A stretch of 64,000 nucleotides of DNA from CBFHMJ01 sp965656875. GTDB lineage: Bacteria > Pseudomonadota > Gammaproteobacteria > Enterobacterales > Alteromonadaceae. Position numbers and translations under genes: made by a program. Location of the stretch: assembly GCA_965656875.1 (NCBI GenBank), contig CBFHMJ010000038.1, positions 1 to 64,000 on the forward strand, in the 5' to 3' direction. The notes beneath the pieces were generated by a model. It was not told the DNA's origin and did not search any database. It saw only the letters and a program-made list of their open reading frames with translations. Positions 36,596 to 43,977 of the stretch are shown piece by piece; the stretch's first letter is position 1; each line of letters starts with the position of its first letter.

Positions 36596-37105
36596 ATGAC
36601 AACTCAATATCCACGTAATTTTTCACACATTGGTATTTCAGTACCTGACGTCGACAAGGCCGTTGAGTTTTATACCCAGGTGATGGGTTGGTATCTGATC
36701 ATGGAACCCACTGAAATTACCGAAGATAACAGTGCTATTGGAGAGATGTGTACTGATGTATTTGGCCCGGGTTGGGAAAAATTTAAAATTGCTCATTTAT
36801 CTACAGGCGACCGAATTGGTGTCGAGCTCTTTCAGTTTAAAGACCAGAAGAACCCCGAAGACAATTTTGAATACTGGAAAACAGGCGTCTTCCATTACTG
36901 TGTTCAGGACCCTGATGTAGAAGGTTTGGCAGACAAGATTGTTGCAGCTGGAGGGAAGCGCAGAATGGAAAAACCCAGATATTACTATCCGGGCGAGAAA
37001 CCTTACCGCATGATCTACATGGAAGACCCGTTTGGTAATATCCTCGAAATCTACAGCCACAGCTACGAGCTTATTTATAGCTCAGGGGCTTATCAGAACA
37101 ATTAG
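36596..37105 (+). CDS. VOC superfamily (glyoxalase/dioxygenase-like) protein
   Basis: 169 residues with two beta-alpha-beta-beta-beta repeats of the vicinal-oxygen-chelate fold: FSHIGISVPDVDKAVEFYTQVMGW and VFHYCVQDPDVEGLADKIVAAGGK...YRMIYMEDPFGNILEIYSHS. The likely metal ligands are His 12, Glu ~82 (GVELFQF), His ~102 and Glu ~152. A strong GGAGG lies 8 bases before the ATG. It is divergent from a LysR regulator that probably controls it. The substrate could be an aldehyde or an aromatic compound; I cannot decide. Confidence 0.85.
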   Translation: MTTQYPRNFSHIGISVPDVDKAVEFYTQVMGWYLIMEPTEITEDNSAIGEMCTDVFGPGWEKFKIAHLSTGDRIGVELFQFKDQKNPEDNFEYWKTGVFHYCVQDPDVEGLADKIVAAGGKRRMEKPRYYYPGEKPYRMIYMEDPFGNILEIYSHSYELIYSSGAYQNN

Positions 37106-37120
37106 GGCAGCCTTTGCCAA

Positions 37121-37151
37121 CAGGTAATCCGACCCCAATTCGGATTACCTG
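37121..37151. terminator. Terminator hairpin between the VOC gene and the propeller sensor gene
   Basis: Perfect 12-base stem CAGGTAATCCGA / TCGGATTACCTG with loop CCCCAAT between convergent genes. No clear T-tract on either side, so its strength is uncertain. Confidence 0.6.
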
Positions 37152-37195
37152 CTTCACCGATAAATTTCATCGGCTTCAGTAGTCGCTCCTGTCGG

Positions 37196-40100
37196 TTAAG
37201 CACTTTTCGCTTTAACCAACTGATGTAAATCCGTAATACTACCTATCTGAATCAGTTCATTATAATTGAACGGCTGAACAACCGGTTGGTAGATACCCAG
37301 CCAGTTAGTATTCGCATCACTTTTCACCAGGCCAAGCGCAAATTCGGCAATCACACTCACACTATCCCAACTTAACTCCATTGGTTGTTCTCGATTAAAC
37401 GGATAGAAGGTGTAAGCCATTTTGACTTTATCAGCCGCCTCAAACGCCTGTGGTATACGGTTGTTCAGGTTTATCGCGAGTTGTCTCGCATTGTCTTCCT
37501 TCTCATAACCGATAATCGCAAAGGTATTATCAGACCATCGAATCACCAGGTCGTCATCATTTCGGCTGTAAAGCAGAATATCAGTCAGGTTCAATAATTG
37601 AGTATTCGTTGCAGAATCTGTATCAGCAACACTCACCATCATGATGTAAAGCCGTGGTAACGTGTATTTATCAACCGATGCAATATTCTGATGGATTTGT
37701 GCCATCAGGCGACTGGCTTGCTCAATATAGATATCCAGATAACGGCGACTTTTTACTCCGGTCAGCTTATCAACCGTCGCGGCCTTCTCAAGCAATTCAT
37801 TTGCTCGTTCTAATTCAACATTCTTCTGCTGAAAGTCTTGTGTTTTTTCAAGCACTTGCTGCTTAAGGCTAATACGTTGCTGTTGTTCTGCAATCAATTT
37901 ACGACTCACTGAACGAGAATACGCAAGCAAAGCAGCCGCAACAATCAACACATAGCCCAACCAGGCCCACCAGGTATTCCAGGGGGCTGGTTTGACGACA
38001 ATATCAAGGCTTAATCCGGGTTGGCTCCAGACATCATCACTGTTACCAGCAATGATTCTGAGTTGATAGTTCCCAGCCGGTAAGTTGGTATACGTTGCCC
38101 GTCTCAATTTCCCGGCTTCAATCCATTCACTATCAAAACCAACCAGGCGATAACGATAACGAGTTGTTTCAGGCGAACCATAATTCAGGCCGGTATACTC
38201 AAATGAGATCAACTGGTCTTTATGATCAAACGTCACCTGACTGATATCAGCCAGAGAATCATCAAAAGCCATCGGTTCATTAAGCCTGAATACATTGGTC
38301 AACCGAACTTCAGGAGCTCGTTGTCGCGCCAGCTCCAGTAGCGGGTCCAGTCGGGTAACACCTTTAGCTGAACCAAAGTAGATGCTGTTACTTGAGGAGC
38401 GGAAAATTGCACCATGATTGAACTCCAGGTCCTTGATGCCATGCGTCGTACCAAAATGGCGGAAAGAGCGCGTATCCGGCGAAAATCGGGAAATACCTTT
38501 GTTGCTACTAAGCCAGATATCGCCATTCAGATCCTGCGTAATTCCGTAGACTGTTCGGCTTTTCATACCATCACGTATATTCAGTTGACCAAAGACAGGT
38601 CGGTTGTCCATTTGCGCCTCAACAGGAAGCAAGTTGATACCCGCAGCCTGCGTACCAATCCATAGAGTATCGCTTCGATCTCTGAACATGGTCCACGCCA
38701 AATCACTACTTAAGCTGGTGACACGTTCATCGTCATGCATAATATGGTCAAATTTCAGCGTTTCAGGATTAAAACGGCTTACACCTCCGCCATAGGTTGC
38801 CAACCAGATTGCTCCACCAGGATCTTCCTGTAATTGCAGTACCTGATTAACCCGAGGGCCAGAAGGAGAAACCGGTTCAGTCGCTAAAAAGCGGGTAAAA
38901 CTACCGTTTCCGTTAAACAGATTAATACCGCCCTGATAGGTAGAAATCCAGATTCGTCCCATACTGTCACGAATGATATCGGTGACGCTATCAGCAGAAA
39001 TTGAGTCTTTCTGATTTGTATCGTGACGATAATTTTTTACTTCGCTGGTTTTTAAATTAACGACATATAGTCCAGATGCCCGAGTACCAACCCATAATTC
39101 ATGCCCGTGAGCAAACAACGTCATGATACGAACTTGCCTGAATACATCATTAAACGCAGGCTCAGTGATTTCTTCCGTTATCTCGTCCAGCAGATTGATG
39201 CCACCACTGTACGTGCCTATAAATACCTGGTTTTCGTTAACCTGAGCAAATGATGTGATGATGTTATCTGTGAGTGTCGGGTGGCTCTGAACATCATATG
39301 TTTTGAATGTGGTTACGTAAGGGTCCCAGCGGTTAACACCAGAAAAAGTACCGACCCAGATAACATTGTTGTTGTCCTCGTAAATCGTAAGCACAACATC
39401 GTTCGATAAACTAAGCGGGTTTAATGAGTTAGAATTGATGCGTTGAAACTGCCCTTCCCCACTATCCAGAATCAATAACCCTCTGTCTGTTGCAACCCAG
39501 AGACGAGCATCCGAATCCTGATAAATATAATGCACAATGTTGTTACTGGTACTACCTTCGTTGGTAATGGTGTAAGCCCGAGTCATGCCTGTCACTGGAT
39601 TTAGTCGCACCAATCCACCTTCCAGCGTACCAATCCAAATGTGGTTTTCATGATCCTGAAACAATGATTTGATTTGATCACTAACAATACCCGGTACACT
39701 GTCAGCGCGAATATTACGTAAGTAATTACCTTTGTTATCAAAAACGTGTATTCCGCCGCCATTTGTAGCAACCCAGATTTCGCCAATACTGGTTTCAATA
39801 ACCATTTCTATGATGGCAACACCTTTTACATTTCTGGCTTCTTCAGCAAAAACTTCCGTCGTGATATCAAACCCGTCATCCGTTCTTGAAATAATGTTCA
39901 GACCATTCTCAGTACCCGCCCAGATGCTGCCATTAGAGGCTTGAAGTAATGTATTGATATTGTCATTACTAAGCGGTGTATCTTTTGTTGTGGTATTAAA
40001 GCGCTGAAAACTGTCTGTATCTGGCAAGTAAAGGTTCAGTCCTCCACCACGAGTACCAATCCAAAGCTGGCCATCGTTATCTGCAATAATTGCGCTGATC

Positions 40101-40375
40101 GCATCCGCGCTAAGTGATGATTTATCCTGAGGATTATGGTGATAGCTCTTTAATTTATAGCCATCGTAACGATGCAGACCTTCCTGAGTACCTAACCAGA
40201 TAAAACCATACGAGTCCTGAGTAATACTTCGAACAGACTGATAAGATAATGGATTATCATTGGAGAATTTTTTGAATAAGTTCAACGTGTTGGCATTTAC
40301 GCTAACGGTTGAAAAAAGTAACAGTACAGTCGTTATGAAGCACTGCTTAATGAATGAAGAGAATTTGCTGGTCAT
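37196..40375 (-). CDS. Two-propeller (Reg_prop/Y_Y_Y) membrane sensor with degenerate GGDEF domain
   Basis: 1059 residues. Signal peptide (~1-28), then about fourteen Reg_prop repeats (~45-700) of the form GxIWxGTxxGGLxxxD (examples: GFIWLGTQEGLHRYDG, GQLWIGTRGGGLNLY, NVIWVGTFSGVNRWDP), enough for two seven-bladed periplasmic propellers. A Y_Y_Y domain follows (~720-790; RYRLVGFDSEW, YTNLPAGNYQLRI), one TM (~797-817), a coiled coil, and a C-terminal GGDEF-like domain (~860-1040; DKLTGVKSRRYLDIYI). The catalytic loop reads RWSDNTFAIIGYE where active enzymes have RFGGDEF, so it is probably not a cyclase and may bind GTP or c-di-GMP or only relay a signal. Convergent with the VOC gene. Confidence 0.9.
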   Translation of the reverse strand: MTSKFSSFIKQCFITTVLLLFSTVSVNANTLNLFKKFSNDNPLSYQSVRSITQDSYGFIWLGTQEGLHRYDGYKLKSYHHNPQDKSSLSADAISAIIADNDGQLWIGTRGGGLNLYLPDTDSFQRFNTTTKDTPLSNDNINTLLQASNGSIWAGTENGLNIISRTDDGFDITTEVFAEEARNVKGVAIIEMVIETSIGEIWVATNGGGIHVFDNKGNYLRNIRADSVPGIVSDQIKSLFQDHENHIWIGTLEGGLVRLNPVTGMTRAYTITNEGSTSNNIVHYIYQDSDARLWVATDRGLLILDSGEGQFQRINSNSLNPLSLSNDVVLTIYEDNNNVIWVGTFSGVNRWDPYVTTFKTYDVQSHPTLTDNIITSFAQVNENQVFIGTYSGGINLLDEITEEITEPAFNDVFRQVRIMTLFAHGHELWVGTRASGLYVVNLKTSEVKNYRHDTNQKDSISADSVTDIIRDSMGRIWISTYQGGINLFNGNGSFTRFLATEPVSPSGPRVNQVLQLQEDPGGAIWLATYGGGVSRFNPETLKFDHIMHDDERVTSLSSDLAWTMFRDRSDTLWIGTQAAGINLLPVEAQMDNRPVFGQLNIRDGMKSRTVYGITQDLNGDIWLSSNKGISRFSPDTRSFRHFGTTHGIKDLEFNHGAIFRSSSNSIYFGSAKGVTRLDPLLELARQRAPEVRLTNVFRLNEPMAFDDSLADISQVTFDHKDQLISFEYTGLNYGSPETTRYRYRLVGFDSEWIEAGKLRRATYTNLPAGNYQLRIIAGNSDDVWSQPGLSLDIVVKPAPWNTWWAWLGYVLIVAAALLAYSRSVSRKLIAEQQQRISLKQQVLEKTQDFQQKNVELERANELLEKAATVDKLTGVKSRRYLDIYIEQASRLMAQIHQNIASVDKYTLPRLYIMMVSVADTDSATNTQLLNLTDILLYSRNDDDLVIRWSDNTFAIIGYEKEDNARQLAINLNNRIPQAFEAADKVKMAYTFYPFNREQPMELSWDSVSVIAEFALGLVKSDANTNWLGIYQPVVQPFNYNELIQIGSITDLHQLVKAKSA

Positions 40376-40498
40376 TAATCGCTGTTTTTCAATATTATTA
40401 TTTGAATTATATAAGCACTGCGCTGTTCATGATTTTAGTCACTATGACCGTGCTCAGCTCGGGAAGCCCCCATTTAACCATGTTACACACCAAAAATA

Positions 40499-40537
40499 AA
40501 AAGCAGGGTATCAGATACGCTCTAACACCCTGCTTTT
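40499..40537 (-). terminator. Intrinsic terminator of the subtilase gene
   Basis: On the minus strand AAAAGCAGGGT pairs with ACCCTGCTTTT around a 17-base loop, followed by TATTTTTGG. It lies 26 bases after the subtilase stop. Confidence 0.85.
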
Positions 40538-40562
40538 GCTATGTTGGTCAGTCAGTTAAATT

Positions 40563-42293
40563 CTATTGTTGCTCTACCCAGACATTCACATCTATGCCTT
40601 CTGCGGCACTGAAATCATCTTTTGTGCGCCACAGGAATCCGCCATCAGTTGACAGATTGTCTTGCCAGATAAAGCTATCTGTTTCAATTGGACGCCATAA
40701 GAAACCACCGTCGGATTCCAGAGGACGCCACAGGAAGCCACCATCTCCAACCAGCGATGGACGCCATAAGAAGCCACCACTGCTCTTTGTAGAGAAACCG
40801 TCAGGATTCCACGAATATGATTCTGCACCTTTAATGTAGAACATACCGTTTTGATCAATATCAGCCGGACCGTAGTAATGCTGAGTTCCTGCAATATCAC
40901 TCTTAATATCAAGCTGCTCATTTGCACAACCTAACGATGTTTCACGCATTGCGGCATAAGCGTTTACCATTCCAACACCTTGCTGGAATACGCTGTAAGC
41001 CATTTCATCATCCGCTTTCATCGCCGTTTTCGCGCTACGAATTAAACGACATTTCACATCATTTGGCTTCAGGTAAGGTTCTTCACTAATCATCAGTGCA
41101 GCAACACCAGACACGACGGCAGCAGCCTGAGAAGTACCCGACATTCTGAAATAACGATAGCCATCGTGATACTCAGGATATTGAATCGCCAGTTCAGAAC
41201 TCAGACTCATCAATCCAGGAACATGACCACCCGGTGCCAGAATTTCAGGTTTAACAAATCCTTCGACTGTCGGTCCTGTCGAACTGAACGACGCAAGTTT
41301 GTCATCACTGGCATCAAATGGCGTGTAGTTATCAGTCATTGCACCAACAGTAATAATATACGGCACATTTCCCGGTACACCGATTGTCATGGCCTCAGGC
41401 CCTTTATTACCGGCAGAGGCAATAACAACGATACCCGCGTCCCACGCTTTCATCACCGCCTGATTCAGCGGATCATCCCAGTATTGAGAACGAACAGGTC
41501 CACTGAATGACATATTAAGTACACGAATATTCAACCAGTCTTTTTGACGCACAGCGTAATCAATACCACGGATCACATCCGCATAATTACCACGACCATC
41601 ATTATCAAATGCTTTAATACCGAGCGTGAAAGCGTTCGGCGCGACACCATAAATACGGCCGTAATCATCAAAATCACTGTTTGATGCAACACTGGCGACG
41701 TGTGTACCATGGCCGCTTGATTCTGGAGCGCTGTAAAACTCTTTATCCTGCTGCGCATCATAAATGCCAATCGCTTTAGGCCGACCATAAACATCTTTGT
41801 TAAGTCTGTGCATCGTCGAAATACCCGTATCGATGAACGCAATCGTCACACCATCACCGAAACGTCCCTGATAATGCAGTAAATCAGCATCAATCAAATA
41901 CGGCACTGCTGCCACCGGACGAGAATTGTCACTATTAAGGTAAGCTGATTCACGTACTTCTTTTGCAGCACGGAAACTATCAACCATCATCAAAGAGGAG
42001 TTTTCAGAAAATCTGAAGTTATATTTACTGGCGATTCTGGCTTTTTGCTCGCTAGTCAGATCAATAGCCACACTATTAATAATCGGCAATAAATGCGTAG
42101 GCTGGTCATCAACTTCTTTACTCAAAGCCGCTAGCAGCTCGGTGTAGTTATCAGATTTGATGATCCATGAAGATTTCTCTGGAATCGCGCGATTTGTGAA
42201 TACATATACAGCCACCAGTACTGTAATCAGTAACACCCCGGAAAACGCGCCAAATGTAGTTATGTTGTTAGGTTTTGAATTTTCTACCGACAT
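40563..42293 (-). CDS. Membrane-anchored S8 (subtilisin-like) serine protease with GGFLWRP repeat tail
   Basis: 576 residues from the ATG at 42291-42293, chosen because GGGAG lies 7 bases upstream; the frame is open 20 codons further. One N-terminal TM (~14-32), so the catalytic part is probably periplasmic or exported. Residues ~50-125 resemble an I9-type propeptide. Catalytic triad: Asp in IAFIDTGIS, His in SGHGTHVAS, Ser in MSGTSQAAA, plus oxyanion Asn in IASAGNKG. The C-terminus has four GGFLWR(P) units and one variant, SFIWQD, spaced 11-12 residues apart. Other bacterial S8 peptidases are known to me with different short Trp-containing tail repeats; the role is unclear (anchoring, secretion or self-inhibition). 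No neighbouring substrate gene is evident. Confidence 0.92.
   Translation of the reverse strand: MSVENSKPNNITTFGAFSGVLLITVLVAVYVFTNRAIPEKSSWIIKSDNYTELLAALSKEVDDQPTHLLPIINSVAIDLTSEQKARIASKYNFRFSENSSLMMVDSFRAAKEVRESAYLNSDNSRPVAAVPYLIDADLLHYQGRFGDGVTIAFIDTGISTMHRLNKDVYGRPKAIGIYDAQQDKEFYSAPESSGHGTHVASVASNSDFDDYGRIYGVAPNAFTLGIKAFDNDGRGNYADVIRGIDYAVRQKDWLNIRVLNMSFSGPVRSQYWDDPLNQAVMKAWDAGIVVIASAGNKGPEAMTIGVPGNVPYIITVGAMTDNYTPFDASDDKLASFSSTGPTVEGFVKPEILAPGGHVPGLMSLSSELAIQYPEYHDGYRYFRMSGTSQAAAVVSGVAALMISEEPYLKPNDVKCRLIRSAKTAMKADDEMAYSVFQQGVGMVNAYAAMRETSLGCANEQLDIKSDIAGTQHYYGPADIDQNGMFYIKGAESYSWNPDGFSTKSSGGFLWRPSLVGDGGFLWRPLESDGGFLWRPIETDSFIWQDNLSTDGGFLWRTKDDFSAAEGIDVNVWVEQQ
40626..40781 (-). repeat. 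Tandem coding repeats for GGFLWR(P)
   Basis: Four near-identical ~20-base units (on the plus strand GGACGCCATAAGAAGCCACC and close variants) plus a diverged fifth, separated by 9-30 bases of unlike spacer. DNA similarity across units suggests recent duplication or gene conversion, so copy number may vary between strains. Confidence 0.85.
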
Positions 42294-42821
42294 AAAGCTC
42301 TCCCCGAACGAGCAAGACGTGGCCGCAACAACCGGTCTGGCGTTCGATATCATGAACTAAACTCAAAAATTTATTAGTAATTGTTGAAAAATGATGGCAA
42401 CACCCGATCGTATTCAAATTATTTTTGTGATTATTTCGCCGTTAAAGACGTTGAAAGACGACTGGATATTGATTGCTATGTCCATTGAGGCATCATTTAT
42501 GATTTCCCAATGAAACAGCTTTGACAGGAGAAACAGGCAGCTTTGCCGATTTACCCTTGGGATCCAAACCACTCAGCTTGATATCACTCCTTGGAAAATA
42601 TCAATCTGATGTCCTGAGAATCTCAATGTCCTGACAAAGTCCTGAGTCAATCTGGAAGCGTTCGCCTGTAAATATACAACCGCTATTTCGTATATTTACA
42701 GACGAGGTTGCCAGTGTGACTTCTTGTATAGCAAGTCTGATAATCTCTGAATAATTAAATCCGTATTTTTATTAATTATTCCATTTTTACTTTTTGTTTT
42801 TATTATTTCCGCTCTTTAAAA

Positions 42822-42918
42822 GATGCCTGTATCAGCGGTAATTATTTACTCTTTTCTGTTACAGGCCATCTTTCGGTGTTTCCCGCCAGCAGGCTTGGTG
42901 CAAAGACTACGGAAACAC
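42822..42918. other. Candidate structured RNA or leader: two long-range stems
   Basis: Stem 1: GATGCCTGTA (42822-42831) with TACAGGCCATC (42860-42870, one bulged C). Stem 2: GTGTTTCC (42876-42883) with GGAAACAC (42911-42918), enclosing GCC-AGCA-GGC. The two stems follow each other directly. It lies about 530 bases upstream of the subtilase start, so it could be in its leader (minus strand) or be an independent RNA. It did not fit any riboswitch consensus I know. Confidence 0.35.
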
Positions 42919-43408
42919 TAAAAATCCATCTAGTACAAGAACGACAAAATTTCGCATAAAAACGACAACAACAGTTAAATCATTGTTTTAAAAGTATTTT
43001 TGCATTTTTATTTATTCAAAAATTATCACTATTCGACCATCCTGTCCTTACTATATTCTCCATTAAAAATCAGTCCGTATTCATCTTAAATCCAGTCATT
43101 CAGCCAGGCTATCTCTCTGTTTTTTACCTCTGAACTCAAGCCATACATCAGTATGGCTCTTCTTTGAATTTCAATATCCCGAATTACTGAGATAACCTAT
43201 ATGAGTTATTTAATTAGTCAATAAAATAATTCTCATATAGATATTTATATCATTCTGTATATCCATTTAATCATTTTGTATCGAGTAAAAATTAAACTCA
43301 GATCAACAAACTGGTTGATTTGTCAGGCTGAACTCATTCAATAAAGCAGGGAGGGACTGCATAGAGATTAATATGATAAAGCTCACGCCAGGTTTGGTAC
43401 GCAGAAAG

Positions 43409-43445
43409 AAAAAACTCGGCTCAGACCGGTAGAATCTGAGCCGAG
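43409..43445 (-). terminator. Orphan minus-strand intrinsic terminator
   Basis: CTCGGCTCAGA / TCTGAGCCGAG is a perfect 11-base stem with a 9-base loop; on the minus strand it is followed by TTTTTTCTTTC. No annotated gene ends here: the M16 peptidase gene already has its own terminator 450 bases upstream. It therefore suggests a small minus-strand transcript starting somewhere in 43446-43890. Confidence 0.75.
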
Positions 43446-43894
43446 AACGGGGGTGTAAGGTTATTTGTAATTAATCGTTGGTTTTTTATAGTGTCTCCAG
43501 CAGATCAAATCAAAGAGAGAAAATTTAATCTAATTAACGCCAATTGGGGTGGCTTTAATACCTGGATAGTGCGGCCTACGTGTCCTGTATTCCACAGTTA
43601 CCAAGGTATAAGCCATGTCAGTCAACGAATAGTAAAAAAACGACATGTTTTCTTAAATTCACGACTACAGGTAAACATGGGCTGTTTCCTGGACATAAAC
43701 TGGGGTTAAGCTACTGATTTGTTAACAAAAATACCTAAATATATCCCAGGTTATTATCAGGGTTTATCATACTCTCCCTGAATAGACATGACCGTGGCAA
43801 CTCTCTCTAATTTTTAGACAGAACACATAGTACAAATAGTATTAAGACACATTTCAGCGAACGGAAAAGCTGACCGATAGAAAAGCGACCAATA

Positions 43895-43927
43895 AAAAAG
43901 CGCTGCCAGATAATCTGGTCAGCGCTT
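43895..43927 (-). terminator. Intrinsic terminator of the M16 peptidase gene
   Basis: On the minus strand AAGCGCTG-CCAGAT-type arms pair (AAGCGCTG/CAGCGCTT and CCAGAT/ATCTGG with one bulge), followed by TTTTTTATT, 51 bases after the stop. Confidence 0.85.
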
Positions 43928-43977
43928 ATTACGAATAGCGTGTTAGAGTCTGTTGACCCTAAACTTGGCAGGAAGAT

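Larger units (their letters stand above)
42294..43977. other. Long geneless region between the subtilase and the M16 peptidase
   Basis: Almost 1.7 kb, AT-rich, with no supported protein gene. It holds the subtilase promoter, a pair of long stem-loops (42822-42918), a hairpin AGCCATAC - ATCA - GTATGGCT at 43139-43158 followed by CTTCTTT, an unassigned minus-strand terminator (43409-43445) and the M16 gene terminator (43895-43927). It is a reasonable place to look for small RNAs. Confidence 0.6.

Noticed and set aside
42871..42920. GEMM-I (c-di-GMP) riboswitch in the subtilase upstream region
   Set aside because: A GTGCAAAG string recalls the GEMM core, but the AGGGCAAACC part, the GNRA tetraloop hairpin and the receptor stem are missing.
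43491..43709. 72-codon plus-strand frame in the geneless region
   Set aside because: It would start at GTG without a ribosome site and the product has no recognisable or protein-like pattern.
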